Source: Vandiemenella viatica
Lineage: Eukaryota; Arthropoda; Insecta; Orthoptera; Morabidae
Direction of reading: 5' to 3'
NCBI GenBank assembly: GCA_031002005.1
Contig: CM061914.1
Span: forward strand, 194,326,685 to 194,390,684
Length of the DNA stretch: 64,000 bases
Shown here: positions 1-10,900 of the stretch, one piece after another
How the letters are laid out: every line of letters begins with the position of its first letter
How positions within the stretch are numbered: position 1 is the stretch's first letter
Translations under genes and position numbers: made by a program
The notes under the pieces: model-generated
What the model saw: the letters and a program-made list of their open reading frames with translations, nothing else
The model's database searches: none
What the model was told of the DNA's origin: nothing

Positions 1-130
1 GGCACGTGGTGCGGAGGTGGCGGCGAGGTAAGAGAGGGCTAACCTGCGGCGCGCGCTCGTCCCTACACTTCGGCAGATGAGGTCCCGTCCTGTCCCGCCT
101 CCGTTACAAGAGGTCGTGGGAACGCGGCTC
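1..130 (-). mobile_element. Partial MITE (same family as 62947-63295), cut by window edge
   Basis: The reverse complement matches the left half of the TIR element at 62947-63295, including the terminal CGCGTTCCCACGA and the inner CGAAGTGTAGGGACGA and CGCGCCGCAGGTTAG blocks. The rest lies outside the window. Confidence 0.7.
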
Positions 131-1045
131 AAGGCGTCCCGCTGTGACGAAGAGGAAGAATGGTCAGGTCAGGCACAGTGAGCCTGTCAGCTGGGGCGGT
201 GTGGTCTGCTGTGTGTTATGTTTACTGCCTAGGACCGCCCTACGGAGTCGAGCGGCGCCAGCCGGCGGCCTTGGAGGTTAAATCGGCATTTGAAATTCTG
301 ATACGAAGCGCAACTTCCCTCATTATTTCGCTGGCGTCTGTAATTACCAGCAACCTGCCTCCACTGCTGTCTCCAGTATTACCTGTAATTGCGTCCAACA
401 GGCGTGTTCGATGTTACATTAGATTTGACACAGCAATGTCTATCACTTCTTCCAATTCATTCCGTGGTATAATTACGTCGTAGGTTACAAAATACTCTAT
501 CGATAATAAACTAATTATGTTTGCACAATTTCGCCAGTTTGCGCAATGTCGCAGAAGCGTCCTGTGTTGGTTTAGGTCTTGTTTCTACTGTAGTTGGTGC
601 GACTCGTTGACAGACACTGGATGTGACCCGTATTCCGCCCCTGTGCCTGGTAAACGTAGGAACTGTCGCACGCAAAAGGCTTTTCAAACTGCGCAAGTAG
701 AAACGGAATCGTTTCCTTCAGATGCATTTACTGTTCGTTCTGGGAACGTCTGGCTGGATAGAGATATACCCTAACGCATCGTTACTCTATCATTTTTATT
801 ATTTTAATATCCAGTTCTTCCAGTATTTCTGTTAAATCGCCCAGCACTCCCTCACTCCTCCTTCTCGGCACGCTCCTCTTTTCTGTCCCGTCCGTCACTC
901 TTAATTCTTCCGCCAGCATCCACCCTAGCCTTACTACTAACATACGGCCTGTACCCTCCCAGCACCCTCTTCACCCGCCTTCTGTCTTCCAATCATCCCC
1001 AGCTTAGCTCCTTCAGCATATCAGACACTCGTCGGATTCTGCGGT
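131..1045. other. No recognisable gene
   Basis: Short open frames here show no domain or codon signature. The GC content is mixed, with a C-rich tract near 840-1010. I see no repeat structure I can name. Confidence 0.4.
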
Positions 1046-1258
1046 AAGGGGGCGTCCTTAAACTACGTGAGGTGAAACAGGGGGGGGTTCGTCTAAAAAT
1101 GACGCGAAAGTCGATTTTAGAGGGCTTTTTCGTCGAAAAGTGGGGGTGTAACCGGCTTTTGGAAGGGTGAGACCTAAAAAAAAAAGGTCTCAAAAAATTG
1201 CGAGGGCGATTTGGTAGGGGGGGGGGAAATACCTCACGTAATTTATGGATGTCCCCTA
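1046..1258. mobile_element. Small TIR element (MITE) with G-rich body
   Basis: Ends are inverted: GGGCGTCCTTAAACTACG on the left and, reverse-complemented, GGGACATCCATAAATTACG on the right; both continue TGAGGT. The body carries poly-G runs. At its centre is a perfect hairpin, TGAGACCT and AGGTCTCA around an A run (1168-1192). Length is about 213 bp with no coding capacity. A related half-end occurs near 24826. Confidence 0.65.
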
Positions 1259-1492
1259 ACATGTGGGACTTATTTTATTGTACGATTTTAATATAGTAAA
1301 TGTAAACGCATGTTTCTAATTCCTACGTAAACCAAGTTACGAATCTGCAAGGGAACTATTGAAAGTGAACTATATGTTGACCATACTCTTAATACTTACT
1401 AACGAAATGAATGATAATTTTACTTTATCCTCGCCTATAGCCTTATACAGTACGAATACAATATCTCAACTTATAATACTACCACTACAGTG

Positions 1493-1783
1493 AGTGGTCT
1501 GGTGGCTCAGTGGTTAAGGCGTCTGACTGGAGATCGGAAGGTCCCCGGTTCGAATCCCTGTCTCGGCGGGATTTTCAAAGGCGCTCAACCCGACCTTCAC
1601 CTCTGGCACAGCTTGCTGTGCAGTGTGAAGTACACCAGAACACTTCCGTGGTTTGGATTCCATGTTAAACTGTAGGTGCCCTGTACCCGGTAGGATTGCC
1701 GGGTTAGGTTAAGGAGACTACGATAGGGGCGGAATGCGCAGCCTATAGAAACCCTGCCACCAGGTCATTACGACCACACGGAC
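1493..1783 (+). mobile_element. tRNA-derived SINE, family 1, copy 1
   Basis: The tRNA-like head has box A TGGCTCAGTGG (1503-1513) and box B GGTTCGAATCC (1547-1557). It is followed by a tRNA-unrelated body shared almost throughout with the copy at 57576-57879, for example AAACTGTAGGTGCCCTGTAC. The head has a foldable anticodon arm, but the body and second copy mark it as a SINE, not a tRNA gene. Confidence 0.8.
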
Positions 1784-2019
1784 TGCAACTGCAGTTGATG
1801 ACCAATTTCGACTGCTACGAATCTTGTCAGCAGTGCCGATGTTATGGTAGCAACAGATGGTCATGTATGTAGTCCTAAACTGCTCACATAGTATCACAAT
1901 ACGTGAAATTTTTTTTATAAAACTGTTCTAAAATTAGAAAATTGTAGAGGATTGCATCGAAGCATTTTTTGAATTTATGCATCTTCGACTTCATTAGAAC
2001 AAAGAAAAGACTGGTGGCT

Positions 2020-2150
2020 AGTAACGGGAAGGAATTCAGCCGTCGCTTGTTGCAGAAACCATTCCGGCATTCTCCTGGAGTAATTAGGGGAAACAATGGA
2101 TGTCCGGACAGGGCGAGCCCACGTCCTCTCGGATGCTCAGCTAACGTCTC
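2020..2150 (-). mobile_element. Degenerate SINE, family 2
   Basis: Shares AACGGGAAGGAATTC, a CATTCTCCTGGAGTAATTAG-like block and a worn TGTCCGGACAGG head-proximal segment with the better copies at 32 and 39 kb. It is heavily diverged, with no target duplication seen. Confidence 0.5.
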
Positions 2151-4129
2151 ACAACCCGCAGGAGTGGCCGGGGTAACTAAGAAAAGGGACCTACTCTGTC
2201 GCATGGGGCAAACTGCATCAACTACGCAGAGTATACAGAAAAAGATATGAAATATGCATCTTTTTAGTCGTCAAATCGATATAGCATTTTTTATTAGTGC
2301 TGCAACTGCAAGAGACGGGCCATCAGAATTTCTGTTGGTTTGGTGTTAGGCTTTTAGGTGGCGAAATGCATCGCATTTTCACTCGTCCTGCTCGCATCGT
2401 TTCTTACTGCCCGTGGTTCGTGATGTTGATACATGTAGAGATAATAACAACTGTTTGTTTTATCCTCCTTCCTTGGTTTAGCCTGCTTAGCTGGTGTTAT
2501 ATGGCTGACTTGGTCTGAAAATAAGGGATAGGTGACATTTTGTTATACCAAACACACATCGAGCTAACGAAACCGACGTTTAATGTGACTCTCATTGCGA
2601 AATGTTCGCAGACCTCGAGGGAACTGTCTGTCGGTGTGGATGTTTTTAGCTTTTCCTCTGTTTTAACGTCCAACAGGCTTCTGAGCAACACCAAGGGAAG
2701 TGCGATTCGCTATCGAGTCCAAACTGCTCAGATTTTGGTTTCCGATAACAGGAAAAACCACAAGATTTTACAAATTACTGATGGCTTAGCTGAAAAAACG
2801 AAAAAATTAAACTCTTACGTATTAATCGTTCTCTTTATATAATTGTTGCTGCAAATTAATTTTCTGCATAGATGATAATACCTTGCATTTGAATGCATTA
2901 GGAAACATTACGCCACTAAACGCGCTTGCAGTGACATCTAGCGGCTGGCGCCTGTAGCTCGTAGTTCCGTGCTGGAGACGACAGCGCTGCGAACGCAGAT
3001 CCCAGTCAATTGTTTCCTAATTTCAGTTCTTGTTATTTTATATGTTTTTGTTTTAACTGGCGGAAACTACGTTCCTCATCTAGGGCCCAGTGGAAATTAA
3101 AGAAACTTAAACACAAAATTATTTACAGAAATAATTTTAAACTGTAGAAAATTGTCCTGTAGACATCGTAACTTGCATTAATATTTGGAATTACACACAT
3201 TTAAGCAATTCTCTTGCACAATTAGGTTCTTAAACATATTAAATGGCCTTTAAATAATTTCCTTTCATAAAATACACTGATTTACAAGAAATTGCAAAAC
3301 AAACATACCAGATCATATTCAAGCAAACTTTACCTCACTACAAATACTTCATTAAATACAATTCTATTTAAAGTTCAGGTATGAGGGCTGTTACATTGTG
3401 GTTACGTTTTGAGGAAAAATCTGGTGACATTTACTAACCCGCGGAATTCACTAGAAGTTATAAATGAGAAGAAATTAAGATAATTATTCGCAGAACTGTA
3501 TCTGTGCTATACAGGTGCGGGGAACAAAACTAACTTTCACTCTGGTCAGAATTCAGCAGTCAAGAATTAAAGTTATGCATTATTGTCACTCTCTAAACGT
3601 TAATGTTCCGCCCGCCTTTTAATCTCGACAATGCAGCAGCAGCATGCCTGTGTCGAGCCGCGTCAATCAATATCTCAATGAAATATCCTCAGTCATCGTC
3701 AAATCTGTAATTGATCGGTGGGTATCGCCAAGCTGAAAAAAAGTTTTCTCAAAGTACAGTGTTACGGAGTTACCTAATGAAATTTGGTTTAGAGAGTAGT
3801 AGCTTAGTACAAACGAAAGAGTTATTTTCTGTAAATTATGTGAAATGAAAGCGACTTCAACAAACAGATATAAAAATTAATTTCCCAATGGTGCAGTGAG
3901 TGCGCCGAAGGAAATTATGCTGTCTACATGAAAGCGACACTACTAGATAAAATAAATGATGTATAATTGAGCATGTTTTGATGTGTAGTAAATTTAAATG
4001 TTTGATGATATTTTGTTATTTTTAGGTCATATTTACCCTTTTCAATTTCATATTTGCTGCTCATTTCTCTATTGTTTTGGTCATAAAGATCCGAACCCTA
4101 ATCTTATATCATTAAACGAGTAATTCTTG

Positions 4130-4130
<1 letters not shown>
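2151..4130. other. AT-rich DNA without recognisable genes
   Basis: No exon-like frames. A short inverted pair, ATTAGGAAAC at 2897-2906 and GTTTCCTAAT at 3012-3021, brackets 125 bp and may be a tiny MITE. The rest is unassigned. Confidence 0.4.

Positions 4131-4170
<40 letters not shown>
4131..4170. repeat. (TA)n microsatellite
   Basis: About 40 bp of nearly pure TA. It directly precedes the first copy of a diverged direct repeat. Confidence 0.95.
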
Positions 4171-4173
<3 letters not shown>

Positions 4174-4179
4174 CTATAT

Positions 4180-4385
4180 ATTGTATCTTGGGAACGGCTG
4201 TGACGATTTGGATGAAATTTCACATTTAGATAACGTTTTGTTTTTTAAGATTACCTAAATAGTTGTCTTCCCTGCAAAAACCCATTTTTGCAAAATACGA
4301 ACAATTTTTTTCTCTTCGTATCTCGAAAACAGCTCTAACGCCATCTCGTAGACGATTAAGGTACCTGGAAGGCTACTAATATTTT
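4180..4385. repeat. Diverged direct repeat, copy 1
   Basis: Contains GATTTGGATGAAATTTC, TAGATAACG, a TATCTCGAAAACAGCTCTAA block and GGTACC, in the same order as at 5050-5215. Probably a remnant of one repeat family, class unknown. Confidence 0.6.
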
Positions 4386-5049
4386 ATCTTTGGTTCCAAG
4401 GAACTCGTATATTTAAACGAAGAATTTATGTATACTACTTGACCCACGGGAATCGTAATATAATAATGAGGAAATAAGTAAATACAAGTATTTATTAATG
4501 AAAGATATTTTATTTTGAAGAGTACTAATAAATATCAATTTTGCTATAAGAAGTCGTTAACATTAAACCACATATTTAATCGTAAAACATTTTCAAATGT
4601 AAATATTCCCAGAAGTAAATTTTTTCAAACTTCTTTACTTTACATAACTTCTCTGAAAACAATATCAGCAGTTGTAAAGTGATCATCGTTGATTTTATGA
4701 TCGTAATGAATCTACAAACTCGTGAAAAAGCCACATACGTGTATCTGTACGAAAAAACAGGTTCTGATAAATATAATGCTGCGTTTTGAAACGTCTGATC
4801 TTGTTCTTTTTTTTAATGTTCAAATTGTTTTCTTATCATTTAGAAAGGCAGGGTTGGTGGTGTAAGGTTAATGGGAGGTAAGGCCACAGTTTTATCGGAG
4901 TGAATTAATTTAGCACCGACGATGTACTCGTCTAAGAGAATTACCACTAATCTTGCAGCATTAATTATGCCCTGATCATTATCAATATTTCTATTTACAT
5001 TAATAATAGCATTTTTCTTTAAAAGAAATTTATGAGGTGATAAACCAGA

Positions 5050-5215
5050 CGATCTCGCAAATCGCTCAAGCGATTTGGATGAAATTTCTTGTGTAGATAA
5101 CGATTTTCTTTTGAAGTTTGTAATACGATTTTACAAAAAAGAAATCAGTTCTCGGCATTGGTATTTCGAAAACGGCTCTAACCTGATCTCGTAGGATTCA
5201 GGTACCAATAAGCCT
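5050..5215. repeat. Diverged direct repeat, copy 2
   Basis: Same ordered blocks as 4180-4385 (GATTTGGATGAAATTTC, TAGATAACGATTTT, TTTCGAAAACGGCTCTAAC, ATCTCGTAGG), about 0.87 kb downstream and in the same orientation. Confidence 0.6.
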
Positions 5216-6954
5216 ACTGATTTTAGTTAAACTTCTCTTTGCAGGGAAATGTTCACTTAAAAAGCCTTCAAAATATCCTTTAACTTTAATCAAAGTTTAC
5301 TCAAAATCTTGTATACTGAACATAAATCGAAAGATGCCGAGTGAAGATGGCCTCTCTCGTTTCACGCTCTCTGGAATCTATTCAGTGCAATGCTACTTAC
5401 AACATCCCAGTACAATGCCCCTTCGTGAGAATAAACTTTACTTCCTACCACGCCTTCGTTCCCTATCTCCTGAACATACCAAGAAACGTCTTGATGAATC
5501 TCAATGATTTAAATGACTTAAGGAGACCCACTGGCGTCGGTCACTTTCAGCCATATTATTCTTCCGTATAGCTCTGATATGCAGGATGACAGGGAAAACG
5601 AGATTAGAAATAAAGAAAAGCTGAAAGGGGTATGGAGGAGAGCGAAAGAGGCGATTTGGGGAGTGGAAAGGCATCAGCTGTTGATGCGGCTGGAATGGAT
5701 AGAGTCGGCTGAGTTATAGGGAAACAGTGTGGAAGGGCAGGGAAAGAAGGAAACTGGAAGTGGTGTCAGGATTATTGAGAGTCTGTGCAACGATCATAGA
5801 GTTTGGAGTAGCAGGAGATGTTTGTTTGCTGCTGGATGTGTTGTTGTTGCAGAGAGGTTTGTGAGGTCCTGGACTTGTCCTCTGACGCGGTGTTATCCTG
5901 CTCTCTGGAGGGACACAATGCCGTTTATTGCGTTTTCTCCGCACGGCCGGAACTTTCGAGCAGGTAGAAAGCTGTTTCCGCGTCGTGCGTGAATTACACT
6001 GCTCCTGGACCGACCTTACTTTCTTCTACTTGCAGTTTTATTTCATTGTTACTCGTATCTGCAGAAAAGAAGTTGCAATGTCCACCACGGGGCTGTGAGC
6101 TCTATACTAGTGCACAGGCTGTGTTCCTTGCACCCACCGACTTTGTGGCGACGGTAAAAATTTTGGTCGGCGACTTGTTTTTCCTTTGGAGCGGTGTTCA
6201 GTATCATGACCATTCAATCTGTACGAACGCTGTTAAGATGCTTCTTGATGGAGCAGCTTCACAGACTCCACACGTTATAGCAGTAACTATCGTTTAAGCA
6301 GCGTACTTGGCTTCAACAATAAATAGTGTTTCATCAGATTTTAAGTGCCAACTACCACACCTCTTAAGATAAAACAGACTGAAATTGCCACAGCCACATA
6401 TCTGTTCAGTGATATGAACGAATAAGTACTGCAGTCTTCAAAACCTCTCTGCAATATCGTTTGTATTTCATCTTCGGAAAAGGCTAAATATCGAGCGGAT
6501 TTGTTTCACCACGACAAGCTATCAGCCAGGAACAGAGCAGCAAACCAAGACTCGAGAGCTCCTCTCAGACAATCCACAGCACACGACAAAGCGTCGCATA
6601 ACAAAATCACAAGTTTCTCTGTTCTTATTTCCTGTCTTACGATCTAGTATACAATATCCTGAGCTCACTCACTCACCTCGATTGCTATTGGTTGGAGAAT
6701 GGTGGCGTCGCTCGCAAATTAACAGCGACCAGAGATATCATTAGGAGAAATTAGATGTCCACAATTTAACAGCAAAGCACTGCTATGAAATTAATTGCCA
6801 TAATACATTCATTAATTTTTCTTTTACTAGAATTTCATAGTTAAAAAAATCAATAAACTTACGTCTGAAAAAACGTGGAACTGCTTTCAGTAACATGTTG
6901 CAATGAAAGCAACATAAAAAAAAAACATTTAAGAAACTTAAATTACTCTGTTGT
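5216..6954. other. No recognisable gene
   Basis: Several modest open frames (for example near 5341-5571 and 5989-6297) have no recognisable domain, no plausible splice partners and no repeat-family match that I can see. Confidence 0.4.
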
Positions 6955-7520
6955 AACCACGAATGCTATTTTCATTCCGGCCGAGGCTAAATTAAAACAT
7001 TCGCTAACATTCCTACTGGACCAAAGTTTATATATTACAATTTATTTGCTTTTTACGTATTTTATTACCCACTTTCGTTAGTAGTTTTTGTTCATGTTCG
7101 CTGTACGTGACTTACTAGGTTATTTAAAGTGGACATAAGACCAAATATGTTACCGAGTCCAGTGTTCTGGCAATTGATTTCTTCCGAGTATCTATTAAAT
7201 AATCTGGAATCTGTATTAAGTTTTCTGTCCCACTATGACCAAAGATTACATTGTGAGTATTTTCCCAATCTCAATAAAAAACAGCGTCATGCTTTCGAAG
7301 AAATTACGCACTCTCTTTAAACAAAAATTCCTCAAACTTTTCAGAATAAACATTTAGGATCAAATACAAGTATGTATTTCAGCATAATTCGGGCAACAAC
7401 AACCACCTCCGAAACAATTATACGATAGCGCGATCTTCCCTAAGGGTGGGACACAGGTCAGGTTCGTATTTGCTCAAATCAGATTAACCTGTCACAAAAA
7501 ATGGGCTTACACTAATTCTG
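6955..7520 (+). repeat. Unclassified dispersed repeat R1, copy 1
   Basis: About 0.57 kb that matches the reverse complement of 46280-46945 in colinear blocks: TTAAAACATTCGCTAA, AGACCAAATATGTTA, GACCAAAG then TTACATT-TGAGT, and a terminal block related to GAACCTGAC. No terminal repeats or coding region recognised. Confidence 0.7.
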
Positions 7521-7752
7521 TAAATAAAATCGCTGCAGTTGATATCGAAGTTGGTTAAATAAAATGAAAGTATATCTGAAATCTGTGTGGAAGATGTGTT
7601 GTTTTGTCGATTATATTTGATTTTTGTCTCAAAAGCCTTGTTCTTATCTAGGACGTGGCTCTTTTTTTTTTTCTTTTTTTTTGTAGATTGCAGTCATACT
7701 TAATGCTTGCTATTTTTTTTATTTGAGATTGCAGTGATACTTAAAAATGAGG

Positions 7753-7758
7753 TTTATT
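7753..7758 (-). terminator. Gene 1 candidate polyadenylation signal AATAAA
   Basis: The plus strand reads TTTATT, giving AATAAA on the gene strand about 95 nt after the stop codon. It is the first canonical hexamer I see downstream of exon 4. Confidence 0.55.
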
Positions 7759-7852
7759 GTTAATATGAATTGTTTTACAACATATTTGAAGTATTAAATA
7801 TAAAACATGTTATGTGAGTGTTGAGGTGACTGCTGTTGTGGATGCTGTGTCG

Positions 7853-7959
7853 TCAGTAGTAGGTGAATGCGGGGTAGTGGGCGTGGTTGTCCAGCACGTA
7901 CCCTCCATCGTACACCTCGTACTCGTGGGGCGCCGGCACGTAATGCGCCTTCGTCACAG
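7853..7959 (-). CDS. Gene 1 coding exon 4 (Tyr/His-rich C-terminus)
   Basis: 107 nt: two bases completing a GCT codon, 34 codons and TGA at 7855-7853. Acceptor TTTTTTTGCCCACAG|CTG has a good pyrimidine tract. It encodes [18 protein letters not shown] followed by a tail ending AFTYY, which has the Tyr/His/Pro bias of cuticle-protein flanks. The phase fits exon 3, although 8 kb of repeat-filled intron separates them. A different parent gene is possible, but I see no other candidate exons. Confidence 0.78.
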
Positions 7960-10900
7960 CTGTGGGCAAAAAAACATCAACACACTCAACCATCTTAATC
8001 TGACTCGTCTCCATATTCATTAGTAAAGAGAATAATATGCTGACCAACCGATATTTTAAGATCACCGTCGGACATAAGACAAGTAAGTCATTTACAATAA
8101 AAAATGGATTACCTCAAGGGTCAGTACTAGCTCCATTGCTCTTCAACTTGTACACCAATGACATGCCAGAAACAACCGGCAATAAATTCTGCTACGCTGA
8201 CGACTTAGCTACCGCCGTCCAAACTGCCACATTAGAGGGAGGTGAGAGCATTCTCTCTAACGACTTAGAAACCTTGAACACATATTATAGAAAGTGGAGA
8301 CTTTGTCCGAATCCAATGAAAACAGAAGTATGCGCATTCCACTTGAGCAATAGAATAGCACATCAACAGGTCAAAGTGAACTTCTGCCACCAGAGGGTGA
8401 AACATAATTTCTATCCTAAGTATCTTGGCATCAACTTAGGCCGCTCCTTAACATTCAAAAAACACCTCGAAAACACAAGTCAGAAACTTAAAACACGAAA
8501 CAACATCATGAAGAAGCTAGCTGGTACTTCATGGGGAGCTGATGCGAACACACTACGCACAACCGCTCTCACCATGGTTTACCCTGTTGCTGAGTACTGT
8601 GCTCCAGTGTGGCAACGCAGTGCTCACACTAGAAAAACAGATGTCCACCTGAATGAGTGTATGAGAGTAATAACTGGGACACTAAAGTCCACTGGTTACA
8701 TATCATCAGCAATATACCACCTCCAGAGGTAAGACGCCAAGAAGCAAAGGCACGTGAGTGGATAAAACTACACCATCCTGTCCATCCACAGGATCTCCCA
8801 ATCCACGAGGTTCTAAATAACTTACCACCCACTCGTCTTAAATCCAGAAATCCGGTATGGCAAGATGTATTTGACTTTGATGTCATGGAAAAATGGCGAC
8901 AAAGCTAGAACTCCGCATCTGTGTAACATTCAGATATTAAAGATCCCACAACTGGACTTCCAGGATTCCATCTAAATAGAGACCAGTGGGTCAAACTAAA
9001 TCGCCTAAGAACAGGCCATGCGAAATGCAACGCCATGCTGTATGAGTGGGGTCTTCAGGATTCTCCTGCATGTGACTGCGGTGCTCCTTCCCAGAGTGTG
9101 GAGCATATTATCAGGGAATGCCCTCTACGGAAGTATGATGGACCATATGAAGATGTTTTTGGAGCTACAAGTTTCTTCGTAGAATGGCTGGAAGAACTGG
9201 ACATCAGCTTGTGAACGCTACCAACGTTCTTGTCATTGTATATATTTATTATTGTATTAGTTGCTTGCCATACGACAAATAAATAAATAAATAGTAAAGA
9301 GAGCAATGGTCTCCACCATAATGATTCATCACAAAGTGTGAAAAGTGTTTACTAAACAGTAGGACGCTATACAGTACTAGCGAGGTTACTGTATTAACAC
9401 TACTTGTGCTTCAGGTAACGGTACAAGCGTAAGTTTTAATTAGGCTAAAACTATTTACGCTTATTTTAATTTCCTGATGTAAACACTGTTATAAGCACTC
9501 GTGGCTTGTACGAGTTATGGGGACTATGGAATGTTCTGATTTCACTGCTGCGGTCAGGAGCTTCCCTCCACGCACTGGCGAACACAATAGCCGGCAGACG
9601 AGAGTCGCTATCGCTGTTCTCACGCTCAGCCGCTAGCCAATGTTATGCCAGAATGTCGGCTGGCTTCTCAACCATTTGCTACAGTACATACTCCGAACAT
9701 ACTGTAGGTGAGGCAGTCTTGAATTTTATTTTTTATGAATTTTTATTTTATTTTATTAAACAGCCAATGGGCTACTTTCAATAAAATGAATAACCTTTTT
9801 AAAAGCCGTAATTTATCAATTACCACGAAGATGAGACTCCTGCGCTGCTATGTGTTCTCTGTCCTGCTGTATGGCGTTGAAACGTGGACATTAACAGAAA
9901 CTATCAGTAAAAGGTTAGAAGCTTTTGGAATGTGGCTATATCGAAGAATGTTGAGAATACCATGGACAGACCGCAACAAAAATGCTGAAGTGCTCCGCAA
10001 ACTGAAAAAAGGCATGGAAATATGAGCACCATAAAAACACAAAAGCTTCAGTACCTTGCCCACATCATGAAGAATAGTAGCCGTTATGAACTCCTGCAGT
10101 CTGTTCTCCAGGGGAAAATACCAGGAAAGAGAAGTGCTGGTAGAAGAAGAACTTCTTGGTCCAAAAGTCTGAGAATATGGACCTCCAAGACAACTACGGA
10201 GTTAATCCGAGCATCAACCAGTAGAGACGAGACAGCCAAGATGGCTGCCGACATCCGGAACCGATAGGGACCAGAAGAAGAAGAAGATTAGCTATCGCCA
10301 CGAAAGACTGTACCTATGGTTCATAACGTGATTGATCAGTGTGACATATGAACCTAAGAGAATAAGTCGGAATATATGAAATAATACTTGAAAACGCAGA
10401 CAGGTTGTAAAGAGAACTTCACACACACATAATGTGGTACATTCAGAATCGGAAGAATAAGTGTAAGGAAAAGCAATGAAACTTCGCCAAATGTCAAAAC
10501 AAGGGAAAATATAATTGAGTGGGTATTAACTTGTCAGATTGTATAAAACTGAATACAAATTATAAGAAAACTTTGCGGAAACGTTAGAAGGTAAATCTTC
10601 TGGGAGTTGAATACGAGTGAAATCGGTGAACGTTTCGGCGGTAAACATATGAGTCGCTGTCAGTAAATGACGTCAGCTCACTCATCAACTGTACATAAAG
10701 CTCACGCTGTTATGAAAATGATTTACTCACTAGAGTTCAAAATTAAACACGTAGAAAAGAAATCGCCATCATTGAGAAATATAAAGTGGGTGAGAGAGAA
10801 GCTAATTCCAAAGACAGTGAATCACCACGATCCAAAGAGAAAATAAAGCAAAGATCACACCTAGAGAGAGACACGTCGTAACTACGCAAGCTGATTGGAC

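Noticed and set aside
1493..1566. tRNA gene (box A, box B and a foldable anticodon arm)
   Set aside because: The tRNA-like part continues into a body shared with 57576-57879, which has a target-site duplication. This is a SINE head.
5341..5571. 76-codon plus-strand frame with a methionine start as a small gene
   Set aside because: No signal peptide, domain, promoter, splice partners or repeat relationship; consistent with chance.
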